NCBI GenBank assembly: GCA_016218765.1
Contig: JACRCZ010000039.1
Span: forward strand, 1-44,832
Origin: Deltaproteobacteria bacterium
Lineage (GTDB): Bacteria > Myxococcota_A > Polyangia > DRWM01 > JAAZOP01
Reading direction: 5' to 3'
Length of the DNA: 44,832 nucleotides
In this document: piece by piece, positions 24,556 to 32,916 of the stretch
Numbering within the stretch: the stretch's first letter is position 1
How the letters are laid out: every line of letters begins with the position of its first letter
Made by a program: the position numbers and the translations under genes
Notes under the pieces: model-generated
Seen by the model: the letters and a program-made list of their open reading frames with translations, nothing else
What the model was told of the DNA's origin: nothing
Databases searched by the model: none

Positions 24556-25314
24556 CTACTCCATCCGGCCGCAGTGCAGCGCGAGCGACTGGACGAAGTC
24601 GCCGATGCGACCGCTCGTGCCGACGACGGCCCAGCCTTCCGGGCAGCGGCTCTCGAAGGGCGTTCCGCCGCTGCCGCCGATCTTCGGCAGGGCGGTGACG
24701 GGTCGCGCGCGCAAGGCGGCCTCGCCGGCCGGCGGGGGTCCGGCGCCGACCCACGACGTGTCCTGGCACAGGGGCTCGATGGCGTCGACGGCTCCCCCCG
24801 CGCGCCCGCGCAGGCCCACGACGTGGCTCCCCGGCGCGCAGGCGGCGCGGAACACGCCGCCGCCGTTGCCGCCCGCCGGCCGCAGCTCGGTCTCGACGGT
24901 CGTGGCCCCGGTCAGACCGCGCAGCGGGGTGCGATCGAGGGGTGCGCACAGCGGTGCGATGGCGTCGACCACGCCGCCGGAGCGTCCGGCGAACCCGGTC
25001 AGGGCCTCGCCCCGCGGGCACGTCCGGACGAACGGCACGATGCCGTACGGCCCGCCGACCCGGGCGAGCTGGATCGTGCCCTGCCACGGCTGGTAGCCCA
25101 GGAGCTGCGCGCGCAGTCCGTCGTTCTCGGCGCGCAGCACGTCCAGCTCGCGCTCCAGCTCCTGGTTGCGGGCGTGGACCTTGGCGGTCACCTGGCCGCC
25201 CTCCTGCCCCACGCGGCAGCCGAGGAGCGCCGCGGACGACGCGGCGAGGGCCGCGAGAAGACGCAGCGGGCGAGAGCCGCCCGGCCGCACGCGGAATCCG
25301 TTCGGTCGTTTCAC
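24556..25314 (-). CDS. Lipoprotein with coiled coil and three jacalin-like repeat units
   Basis: 252 residues. The start is GTG at 25314, preceded by AAAGGAGGG, overlapping the stop of the upstream gene in the sequence GTGA. The signal peptide ends at Cys33 ('SSAALLGC'). A short coiled coil (about 45-72, 'ARNQELERELDVLRAENDGL') leads to three repeats at about 88-123, 148-183 and 212-248. Each is built as GG..G..F...C..G....G..GR.G..VDAI.PLC with a flanking Cys pair, for example 'PGSHVVGLRGRAGGAVDAI'. The G-x-x-GR-G-x-x-VD-x-I pattern resembles jacalin-fold lectin strands, so carbohydrate binding is plausible inference. It is translationally coupled to a GT-C glycosyltransferase. Confidence 0.82.
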   Translation of the reverse strand: MKRPNGFRVRPGGSRPLRLLAALAASSAALLGCRVGQEGGQVTAKVHARNQELERELDVLRAENDGLRAQLLGYQPWQGTIQLARVGGPYGIVPFVRTCPRGEALTGFAGRSGGVVDAIAPLCAPLDRTPLRGLTGATTVETELRPAGGNGGGVFRAACAPGSHVVGLRGRAGGAVDAIEPLCQDTSWVGAGPPPAGEAALRARPVTALPKIGGSGGTPFESRCPEGWAVVGTSGRIGDFVQSLALHCGRME

Positions 25315-27326
25315 GGTCGTCCCTCCTTTCGCGGCGGCGGGGCCGCCGGCCGGACGGCGGGCGTCAGGGCCAGAGGACCCCGCGGGCGGGCGTTGGCCGG
25401 GGCCGCGGCGGGGCCCGCGTCCAGCGCCTCGAGCTCGCGCCGCATCGCCTCCTCGGCCGCGCCGTCGCGGACGGCCTGCACGGGGGGCTCGAAGGCGCTG
25501 TGCCAGAACCACCAGGCGGCGTCCATCGGTCGCGGCACCAGCTTCCAGATGCGGACGTCGCGTGCGTCGGAGCGGAAATCGACCATCACGTACTCGCCGT
25601 ACTGGAAGTACGGGTGGACGGCCGCCAGCTCGACGCGCGACCGGGCCGGCAGGACGCTCGCGGGAGCGATGTAGACCCAGCCGTCGATGCCGAGCCGGCG
25701 GGGCCAGGCGATGTCGTCGAGCCGGGTCGTGCGCACCTTGTGCTGGTCGCGGTCCAGGGTGACGTCGAACCGCGGCTCGGGCTGGGCGCGGTCGAACGCC
25801 TCGTGAACGAGCACGCCGGTCGAGCGGGTGGTCCAGCGGCGGACCTGCTCGGCGAAGCGCAGCTCCTTGCGTCCCGAGTCGTAGCGCTGGTTCGGTCCGG
25901 GTCGGGTGCCGGCGACGAACCACAGCGAGCCGCCGGCGCTGCGTCCCTTGGGCACGAGGTCGATGGCGCGCGCGGCGAGCGGCAGGAGTGCGAGAAACAC
26001 GGCCGCGGCGGCGCCCATCGCAAGGCGCTCGCGCCACACCGGCCAGCGGAGCCAGGCCGGAGCGCGCGGCGCCCGGGCGCGGAGCCAGCGGCTGGCGGCG
26101 ACGAGCAGGGTCGCGCCGGCGACGGCGAAGAACGGCAGGGTGGTCCAGAGCCAGTACTCGTGGACGATGGTGCTCCACTTGAACACGAAGAAGTGGACGA
26201 CGCCGCCCGCGAGGTAGGGCAGGGGGAGGAGATCGCGGTGGCGGCAGCGGCCGAGCGCGAGGCGTGCGGCGGTCCAGAGCAACCAGGCGGCGCCGAGGGC
26301 GAGGATGGTCCAGGTGAACATGAGCGGCGGCACGACGCGCAGGGTGAAGGAGAACCGCTCCCAGTCGACGGCCTGTCGCGCCGACGCCGCGCCCGACAGC
26401 TCACCCCAGCCCCCCACGGCGGCCCGCACGAGCAGCAGGTGGGCCGCGAAACACGCCACGACGAGGAGGCCCCAGAGGGCGAGGAGTCCGAAGTCCGCGA
26501 GCGAGGCCCGGGTCGGACGCCGCGCCAGCCGCACCACGGCGACGACGAGCCAGTGCACGCCGGTGACGGCGGCGACGTAGTACGCCGGCCAGTCCCACGC
26601 GGTGGCGAGGACGGTCGCGGCGAGCAGCAGGGCGTACCAGCGTCGCCACCTCCCCGGCTCGCCCCTCGCGATCCGCGCCCGCTCGTCCTGGAAGAGGACG
26701 TAGCCGCACAGCCCGACCAGGCTCCACAGGATGAACCCGCTGGAGTGGTTCATCATGTTGACGTAGATGCCGTTGATCGGAAGGGCGACGTAGATCGCGC
26801 CGGCCAGGAGGCCGGTCCCGGGTCCCCAGAGGCGGCGCACGACGAGCAGCAGGGCAAGCACGGCGAGGACGCCGTGGACCGCGGGCACGAGCCGGGTGGC
26901 GGCGGGGGAGTCGCCGAAGAGCGCGTGGCTGGCGATGTTGTGCAGGTGCATGCCCAGCGGGTGGTGCGTGTAGAAGTCCGCAGCCTGGGGCGGGGTGCGG
27001 CCGGTCAGGTACTGGGCGGGGAAGAGGACGCCGAAGCGCAGCGAGTTCCGGGCCGCCTGGTGGAAGGCCGCGTTGTTGTACCCGTTGTGGCCACGCACGA
27101 ACTCGTCGCCCAGGCCCTGGAACGCAAGGAAGGCCTGGGCCAGGAGGATCGCCGCGAGCCCGGCACGGAAGGCCCAGGGCGAGCGCAGCGCGCGGGCGAG
27201 CCGTGCGGTCGCGGGCGGCGTGGCGTCCCCGGTCGCCGGCGGCTCGCGCGGCGGGGGCTCCGACGGCGACGCCGCCGGCTCCCCGGACCCGGTGGGCTCA
27301 CCCCCCGCGGCTTCGGCCTCCAGCAC
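25311..27326 (-). CDS. Polytopic GT39/PMT-like glycosyltransferase family protein
   Basis: 671 residues, GTG start at 27326. A disordered Pro/Glu N-tail (1-45) is followed by many membrane helices (about 52-450) and a C-terminal soluble part (about 460-640). After the first helix, the extracytoplasmic loop has 'GDEFVRGHNGYNNAAF' (73-88) and 'FYTHHPLGMHLHN'. This is the placement of the catalytic acidic loop in GT-C enzymes that use polyprenyl-phosphate sugars. Further helices include 'LAVLALLLVV' and 'FGLLALWGLLVVACFAAHLLLV'. Family assignment rests on topology and loop motifs; donor and acceptor are unknown. It overlaps the downstream lipoprotein gene by 4 bp. A TACTAG -10-like box lies 10 nt upstream of the GTG. 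Confidence 0.78.
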   Translation of the reverse strand: MLEAEAAGGEPTGSGEPAASPSEPPPREPPATGDATPPATARLARALRSPWAFRAGLAAILLAQAFLAFQGLGDEFVRGHNGYNNAAFHQAARNSLRFGVLFPAQYLTGRTPPQAADFYTHHPLGMHLHNIASHALFGDSPAATRLVPAVHGVLAVLALLLVVRRLWGPGTGLLAGAIYVALPINGIYVNMMNHSSGFILWSLVGLCGYVLFQDERARIARGEPGRWRRWYALLLAATVLATAWDWPAYYVAAVTGVHWLVVAVVRLARRPTRASLADFGLLALWGLLVVACFAAHLLLVRAAVGGWGELSGAASARQAVDWERFSFTLRVVPPLMFTWTILALGAAWLLWTAARLALGRCRHRDLLPLPYLAGGVVHFFVFKWSTIVHEYWLWTTLPFFAVAGATLLVAASRWLRARAPRAPAWLRWPVWRERLAMGAAAAVFLALLPLAARAIDLVPKGRSAGGSLWFVAGTRPGPNQRYDSGRKELRFAEQVRRWTTRSTGVLVHEAFDRAQPEPRFDVTLDRDQHKVRTTRLDDIAWPRRLGIDGWVYIAPASVLPARSRVELAAVHPYFQYGEYVMVDFRSDARDVRIWKLVPRPMDAAWWFWHSAFEPPVQAVRDGAAEEAMRRELEALDAGPAAAPANARPRGPLALTPAVRPAAPPPRKEGRP

Positions 27327-27381
27327 GGCGCGCAGGCTAGTACACCCGGCGCGACCGTACCAGTACGCGGGGAGACCGCTG

Positions 27382-27410
27382 TTGCGTTCGACCGGCTTAG
27401 GGACGATAGT
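27382..27410 (+). promoter_or_regulatory. Putative sigma70-type promoter for the MFS transporter
   Basis: TTGCGT (27382-27387), a 17-bp spacer and GATAGT (27405-27410) lie about 77 nt before the ATG at 27488. In contrast to many other genes here, this transcript would have a leader and a Shine-Dalgarno-like GAGGGAAGG. Confidence 0.5.
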
Positions 27411-27487
27411 CGCGGACGCTCGAGGGAATGGAGTCCGAAGGACGCCGGGCGTCCGCGGCGAAGCGACACGGACGAGGGAAGGTGACC

Positions 27488-28903
27488 ATGGTCGAGGCAG
27501 TACGCAAATCGCTCCGGGACTCCGCCGGCGCCCGCTGGGCCGCCATGACCGTCGTCGCGTTCACCATGCTCTGCGGCTACTTCGTCGCCGACGTGGCCTC
27601 CCCCCTCAAGCCGCTCATCGAGCAACAGCTCCACTGGAACAGCGCCGAGTACGGCCTGTACACCAGCGCCTACGGCTGGTTCAACGTGTTCCTCGGCATG
27701 CTCGTCATCGGCGGCATCATCCTCGACAAGAAAGGCCCGCGCTTCGCCGGCGTCCTGGCCATGATGCTCATGCTCGGCGGCGCCGCACTCAACTGGTACG
27801 CCATGACCCCGGCCGTCGACGGTGATCAGGAGCTCCTGGGAACCCGATTGCCCGTCGTCCTCGCCGCCGTCGGCTACGCCTTCTTCGGCGTCGGCCTGGA
27901 ACTGTGCGGGATCACCGCCACCAAGGTCATCGCCAAGTGGTTCAAGGGCTACGAAATGGCCCTCGCCATGGGACTCAACGTCGCCATCGCCCGCATCGGC
28001 ACCGGCCTCGCCCTCGGAACCTCCGGCCTGATGGCCGGCGCGGCCACCGTCTCCACCCCCGTCCTGGTCGGCGTCTTCCTCCTCGGCGCGGGACTGGTCG
28101 CCTTCCTCGTCTACTGCGGCATGGATCGCAAGCTCGCCGCCTCGGAGCCGGACACCAAAGGCAAGGCCGGCGACGACGACGCCTTCCGCATCTCCGACAT
28201 CGGCCGCATCCTCGCCAACCGGGGGTTCTGGTACATCGCCATCCTCTGCGCCCTGTTCTACTCCGCCGTCTTCCCCTTCCTGAAGTACGCCACCGACCTC
28301 ATGGTCCAGAAGTACCACGTCTCCAGCTACTGGGCCGGCTGGATTCCCGCTCTCCTGCCTTTCGGAACGATTCTCCTCACCCCCATCTTCGGCCGCATCT
28401 ACGACAAGAAGGGCAAGGGCGCCACGATCATGATCATCGGCTCCGCCCTGATCATGCTCGTCCACGTCATGCTCACCATCCCCGCCCTCGACCACTGGGT
28501 CATCGCCGTCGCCGCCATGATCGTCCTGGGCATCGGCTTCTCCCTCGTCCCCTCCGCCATGTGGCCCTCCGTCCCCAAGCTGATCCCCGAGAAACAGCTC
28601 GGCACCGCCTACGCCCTGATCTTCTTCGTGCAGAACCTCATCGCCCTCATGGGCACCCCGTTCCTCGTCGGCTGGGTCCTCGACCGCTACTGCATCACCG
28701 GCCGCGAGACGATCTCCGAAACCGTCGATGGCGTCGTCCAGAAGACCGAGCTCGTCCACTACGACTACACCACCCCCATGATGATCTTCGTCGGCTTCGG
28801 CCTCCTCGCCATCCTCTTCGCCTTCCTCCTCAAGGCCGAAGACAAGAGGAAGGACTACGGACTCGAGAAGCCCATCCAGAAGAAGGCGGAGACCACCGCC
28901 TAG
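27488..28903 (+). CDS. Major facilitator superfamily transporter (MFSD1-like)
   Basis: 471 residues with 12 predicted helices. The ATG at 27488 is chosen because GAGGGAAGG lies just upstream; an earlier in-frame ATG at 27428 would add a charged, unlikely tail. Seen are 'TMLCGYFVADVASPLKPLIEQQLHW' in helix 1, the inter-helix motif A-like 'GGIILDKKGPRFAG' after helix 2, 'GLELCGITATKVIAKWFKG' in helix 4-5, and 'TPIFGRIYDKKGKGATIMI' in the second half. The sequence recalls MFSD1-type and related bacterial carriers, which export or exchange small organic solutes or dipeptides; the substrate is uncertain. Its stop overlaps the stop of the convergent gene in a shared CTAG (28900-28903). Confidence 0.85.
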   Translation: MVEAVRKSLRDSAGARWAAMTVVAFTMLCGYFVADVASPLKPLIEQQLHWNSAEYGLYTSAYGWFNVFLGMLVIGGIILDKKGPRFAGVLAMMLMLGGAALNWYAMTPAVDGDQELLGTRLPVVLAAVGYAFFGVGLELCGITATKVIAKWFKGYEMALAMGLNVAIARIGTGLALGTSGLMAGAATVSTPVLVGVFLLGAGLVAFLVYCGMDRKLAASEPDTKGKAGDDDAFRISDIGRILANRGFWYIAILCALFYSAVFPFLKYATDLMVQKYHVSSYWAGWIPALLPFGTILLTPIFGRIYDKKGKGATIMIIGSALIMLVHVMLTIPALDHWVIAVAAMIVLGIGFSLVPSAMWPSVPKLIPEKQLGTAYALIFFVQNLIALMGTPFLVGWVLDRYCITGRETISETVDGVVQKTELVHYDYTTPMMIFVGFGLLAILFAFLLKAEDKRKDYGLEKPIQKKAETTA

Positions 28904-31900
28904 TCGCCGAGGAACGTCAGCCCGTCCGCCAGGACGTGGCCCCAGTCGGCCCGGGAACCGTCCACCACCCGGACACGGACCTGGTCGGCCCGCACTCCGC
29001 CGAGATCGACGAGCCGCGGACGCAGGATCTCCAGCCGCTCGCGAGGGGCCAGGAACGCCAGCACCCTCCACTCGCCGCCGCTCAGCCCCTCCACCGCGAT
29101 CCCCACCCGATCGCCGTCATGACCGCCGCCCAGGAGCGCGCCGAACCGCCGCCCCGGCCACGGGAACGGACCCCAGACCACCGAGCCGGTCGCCTCGTCG
29201 CCCGTCGCCCCGTCGAACGTGTTGAGCAGCAGCCGCCCCTGGCCGCCGATCACCGGACGCTGCCGCGTCCCCGCCCGCTGCCGCGCCGCCGGCCGCCACG
29301 CGTCGCCGCCGTCGCCCTCGACGCGCAAAAGCGGGTCCGCCGCATCCTCGAAACCCTGCCGCAAGACCCGGGGCGGCGCGACGCCGGCGATCCGCGAGCA
29401 GTCCAGCCGGGGCGCGACGGCGTCGGAACGCAGCCCGAGCATCCGGGCGGCGGCGCAGACGGATTCCGCCACGCCGGGGAGCCCGGGCCCCCACGCCAGG
29501 CCCTGCAGCACGACCTCGTCGAAACGGCGCGCCGCCAGCAGCATCCGCAGGCCGCGCGCCGCACGCTCGGGCCCGTCCAGTGCCGCCGCGAAATCCTCCC
29601 GCGCCCACGCGTCCAGCACCTCGTCGAACGGCGTGCGGGACGAGCGAGTCTGCTCGAGCAGCAGCCGGGTGGACAACCGCTGCGGGACGCCGAAGGCCAG
29701 GGTCGCCGCCGCCGCCTCGTAGCGCTCGTCGGGCGCCGCCGCCGCCTCCGCCGCCGCCGTCGCACGCGCGCGCCAGCGCTCCGCCGTCCCCCCGCGGAGG
29801 CCGCCGCAAAGACGCGCGACCAGCCCGGCGCCGCGGGCCCGCGCTACCGGGCCGGCGGCCGGATCGAGCACCCGATCCGGGTCGCACGCGGGGAGGGGGC
29901 GGCCCGCGACACGCAGCAGCGGCACCCGCGCCAACGCCTCGACCGTGCCGTCTCCGGCCGGCGCGTCCGGCCAGCGCTCCAGGCGGATCGGCGTGCCCTC
30001 GAGGACCAGCGGCAGCGGAGCGGAGCCGGGAATCACGGCCACCGCGACCAGCACCGAGCCGCGCTCGCCCGGGAGGGCCAGCGTCACGCCCCCGTGCCAC
30101 AGCGCCCCGTGCCGCGCCCCGCCCGCATCCACCCAGGTCGGCGGCGGCGCGTCGTGGCCGCCGCGCTGCCGCGCGTGCAGGACCACGATCCGATCGGCCC
30201 CGGATGCGATCGCCGTGACCCCCGTGACCTCGGCCGTGGGCAGCGAATGCCCGAGACGAACGGCCGGCGGCGCCACCGGGTCGAGCAGGTCGGCCCGGAC
30301 CGCCGTCAGCGGCAGGATCCCCAGCCGGTCCATGAAACCGCGTGCGAGGATCCGGTACATCCCGGGAAAAGGCCCGAGCGCCTGGTACGGCGTCGCGAAC
30401 AGCCAGCTCGCCTGGAGATGGATGACGTCCGGACGGCGCTCCCCGTAGAGGTAGTCCGGCGCGACCGCGGGCCGGCTCGTCCGCGCCAGCGCCAGCGCCC
30501 GGTCGCCCAGGCCGCCGATGTCCAGCACGTCCAGGCCGGAACGGTACGAGACGCCGCCGACGTCGACCTCGGCGACCAGCATCCGGCGACCGAGATGCAG
30601 CATCGCCGAAAGACGGCGGTAGCCGACCGCCCGCTCGCGAACCCGTCGCAGGTCGATGTCGCGGCGACCCGCGATCGCGGCCCGCTGCGCGCTCCAATCG
30701 CCGGGAACCAGGCCGGCCACGACGGCCAGGCCGAGCGCGCCGGCGGCGAGGACGCACCGCGCGACGTTGCGCGCCGGCCGGGGCTCCGTGCCCAGCAGGC
30801 CCACCAGCCCCACCGCACACAACACCGCGAGCGGACCCATCATCGGCTGCAGGAACCGCCACTCGAGCATCCAGTCGCCGCCCGTCCACGCCGGAAACAG
30901 CACCGCGAAGCCGAGCTGCCCGACGGCCGCCGCCGTGACCGCGGCGGCGCGCCGCCACGCCACCGCAAAGGCCCAGACCGGAAGTGCGAAGTACCACCAG
31001 CGCGCCGCGAAGAAATCGCCGACGTACGTCCACCCCTTGCCGTCGAAGTCGCCGAGCGACCACCAGGTGCTCGCCGACGGAACCTTGGCCCAGTACGCGT
31101 TCGGCACGAGGTCCCGGAAGACGGCCCAGCGGAACACGAACAGCGCGGCCGCGAGACCCACGTAGATCGCCGCCGCCAGAAGCCGGCGCCGGATCGGCTC
31201 GCCCGCCGCCGGGTCGCCGCCCCGCCCGAAACGCACCGCACCCCGGAGCCCGCGAGACGCCACCGCCATCGCCCCGTACACGAAACCCTCGGGCCGCACC
31301 CACGCCAGGAGCCCGGCGGCGACCCCGAGCCCCACGTCGGCCGCGCGGCGCCGCGGGCCGTACCACACCCCCAGCAGCGACAGGATCTGCAGCGCCGCCA
31401 GCAGGCCGCCCTCCAGGCCGGACGCGGTCCAGCACGCGAAACCGCACCAGTACCCGGCCAGCAGCAGCGGGACGACGGCGAACAGCCGCGCGACGAGACG
31501 AAGGTGCGCGTAGACGAACGCGCAGAGCAGGCCCAGCGCCGCCGCCAGCAGCCCGATGTTCAGAGCCTTGCTCGCCGCGTCGAGATCGTTCGCCACGAGC
31601 GCGACCGGGACCAGGAGCAGGACCTGCAGCGGATTGGAAAACCCCTCGGTCGGCGCCTCGCCCGGCGTCATCCGGAAGCCGTCCCCGGCCGCGACGTTGT
31701 GCGCGTACGCGTACGTGATCCCGGCATCGTCGACGGTCGCGCCGCCGTAGACGCTCCACACGCTCCACCCCCACGCGACGGCGCACAGGGCGAGCGCGGC
31801 GAGCGCCGCGGCATGGAAGGCGACGGCCGCGCGCCGCCCGCGCGCCGGATCGGCCTCGCACCAGCCGGCCCAGCGATCGACAAGGACCTGCACGGGCCGG

Positions 31901-31974
31901 CCCGCAGCGTCGATGATCGCGAGAGCCCGGTCGCGGACGAGCCGCAGGTTGTTCCACGCTCGGCCCGAAGTCAT
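28900..31974 (-). CDS. Large polytopic GT-C-like glycosyltransferase family protein
   Basis: 1024 residues, ATG at 31974. About ten membrane helices fill residues 50-500. After the first helix comes an acidic loop 'GGATVDDAGITYAYAHN' (D82, D83) and then 'PTEGFSNPLQVLLL' (108-121). This combination is typical of bacterial mannosyl- or arabinosyltransferase-like GT-C proteins. The C-terminal half is soluble and presumably outside the membrane, with beta-rich segments ('RIVVLHARQRGGHD', 'GGHDGDRVGIAVEGLSG'). It follows the GT2 gene by 31 bp with a hairpin between them, so one operon is likely, in which the GT2 could make the lipid-linked sugar used here. That link is inference. Confidence 0.78.
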   Translation of the reverse strand: MTSGRAWNNLRLVRDRALAIIDAAGRPVQVLVDRWAGWCEADPARGRRAAVAFHAAALAALALCAVAWGWSVWSVYGGATVDDAGITYAYAHNVAAGDGFRMTPGEAPTEGFSNPLQVLLLVPVALVANDLDAASKALNIGLLAAALGLLCAFVYAHLRLVARLFAVVPLLLAGYWCGFACWTASGLEGGLLAALQILSLLGVWYGPRRRAADVGLGVAAGLLAWVRPEGFVYGAMAVASRGLRGAVRFGRGGDPAAGEPIRRRLLAAAIYVGLAAALFVFRWAVFRDLVPNAYWAKVPSASTWWSLGDFDGKGWTYVGDFFAARWWYFALPVWAFAVAWRRAAAVTAAAVGQLGFAVLFPAWTGGDWMLEWRFLQPMMGPLAVLCAVGLVGLLGTEPRPARNVARCVLAAGALGLAVVAGLVPGDWSAQRAAIAGRRDIDLRRVRERAVGYRRLSAMLHLGRRMLVAEVDVGGVSYRSGLDVLDIGGLGDRALALARTSRPAVAPDYLYGERRPDVIHLQASWLFATPYQALGPFPGMYRILARGFMDRLGILPLTAVRADLLDPVAPPAVRLGHSLPTAEVTGVTAIASGADRIVVLHARQRGGHDAPPPTWVDAGGARHGALWHGGVTLALPGERGSVLVAVAVIPGSAPLPLVLEGTPIRLERWPDAPAGDGTVEALARVPLLRVAGRPLPACDPDRVLDPAAGPVARARGAGLVARLCGGLRGGTAERWRARATAAAEAAAAPDERYEAAAATLAFGVPQRLSTRLLLEQTRSSRTPFDEVLDAWAREDFAAALDGPERAARGLRMLLAARRFDEVVLQGLAWGPGLPGVAESVCAAARMLGLRSDAVAPRLDCSRIAGVAPPRVLRQGFEDAADPLLRVEGDGGDAWRPAARQRAGTRQRPVIGGQGRLLLNTFDGATGDEATGSVVWGPFPWPGRRFGALLGGGHDGDRVGIAVEGLSGGEWRVLAFLAPRERLEILRPRLVDLGGVRADQVRVRVVDGSRADWGHVLADGLTFLGD

Positions 31975-31997
31975 GACGCACGTCTCACGACGCCCGA

Positions 31998-32017
31998 AGC
32001 CGGACTCACGTCCGGCT
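31998..32017. promoter_or_regulatory. Perfect 8-bp hairpin over the GT2 stop codon
   Basis: AGCCGGAC, loop TCAC, GTCCGGCT. The TGA stop of the GT2 gene (32008-32006) lies in the loop. It sits in the 31-bp gap before the next gene of the operon and could tune expression or stabilise a processed end. No T-run follows in either direction. Confidence 0.4.
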
Positions 32018-32821
32018 GAGCGCGGCCAGCGCGGCCGAGTCGTACAGGCCCTTGTGCCGGCGCCAGCGGATGCGGGCCAGGCTCTCCAGCATCGCGAAAG
32101 CGTGGAGCACCGGCTTCACCGTCGAGCGTCCCTGGTAGCGCAACCGCACGGGTACGCGCTTGATCTCGAGGTTGTGCAGCAGCGCGACGTAGAGCAGCTC
32201 GACGTCGCCGGCGAAACCCTGCTCGCGAAGCAGCGGGAACAGCGCGTCCGCAACGTCGCCCCGGAACGCCTTGAGGCCGCACTGCGTGTCGTGGAGGCCC
32301 GCCGTGACGAAAAGCCGGACGAACGCCGAGAAGCCGCGGGTCGCCAGCCGGCGCACCAGGCCCAGCTCACCGGCATACGCGCTGCCGGGCAGCGTCCGGT
32401 CTCCCACGACCACGTGGACGCCGCGCCGCAGGACCAGCTCCGCCATGCGCGTGATCGACACCGGCTCGTACGGGACGTCGGCGTCGGTAAAGACCCGGCA
32501 ACGCCCCCGCGCGGCCGCCATGCCGGAGACGAGCGCCGCGAACTTCCCGCCGTTGGCGGGACGGAAGACCGGGACCAGGCGGGGAAACCGCAGCGACCGG
32601 ATCGCGTCGGCCGTGCCGTCGCTCGACCCGTCGTCCACCACCACCAGCTCGGAGGAGCCCGGGCCGTCCGGAGAGTCGAGGAACTCGGCCAGCGCCGCCA
32701 TCCGCTCGGCGAGGAACGATGCCGAGTTGTACGCCGGGATGACGACGGAGACGTCGGGCGCGGCGGCACGATCGGGCGCGGCCGGCACCGGAGCGGACCC
32801 CTGGCCTTCCGTCGTGCCCAT
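32006..32821 (-). CDS. GT2 glycosyltransferase, dolichyl/polyprenyl-phosphate sugar synthase-like
   Basis: 271 residues, a single GT-A domain without membrane helices. Motifs in order: 'SVVIPAYNSASFL', 'ELVVVDDGSSDGTADAI', 'RVFTDADVPYEP' (DxD), 'VVVGDRTLPGSAY' and 'DTQCGLKAFRGD'. The last is typical of the Alg5/DPM1-like branch, which moves a sugar from a nucleotide donor to a polyprenyl phosphate. The product would feed the GT-C enzymes in this region, notably the one directly downstream. The ATG at 32821 has no Shine-Dalgarno. The promoter TTGACG-17-CTATTC lies 9 nt upstream. Confidence 0.9.
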   Translation of the reverse strand: MGTTEGQGSAPVPAAPDRAAAPDVSVVIPAYNSASFLAERMAALAEFLDSPDGPGSSELVVVDDGSSDGTADAIRSLRFPRLVPVFRPANGGKFAALVSGMAAARGRCRVFTDADVPYEPVSITRMAELVLRRGVHVVVGDRTLPGSAYAGELGLVRRLATRGFSAFVRLFVTAGLHDTQCGLKAFRGDVADALFPLLREQGFAGDVELLYVALLHNLEIKRVPVRLRYQGRSTVKPVLHAFAMLESLARIRWRRHKGLYDSAALAALSRT

Positions 32822-32830
32822 GCCCTGGCG

Positions 32831-32859
32831 GAATAGCGCCTGGCACGGCAGGGCGTCAA
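32831..32859 (-). promoter_or_regulatory. Promoter for the GT2 gene, leaderless layout
   Basis: On the minus strand TTGACG (32859-32854), a 17-bp spacer and CTATTC (32836-32831) end 9 nt before the ATG at 32821. An 18-bp spacing gives TATTCC as the -10 box. The divergent gene at 32917 has its own -10-like TACAAG (32905-32910), 6 nt from its GTG. Confidence 0.5.
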
Positions 32860-32916
32860 GGTCGCACCTGCGCTCTGCCGGGCGACGAGCAGCGGCAACC
32901 GTGGTACAAGGCGCCC

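Noticed and set aside
27904..32019. 1371-codon plus-strand open frame
   Set aside because: Shadow of the MFS gene in another frame and antisense of the GT-C gene; no domain is seen.
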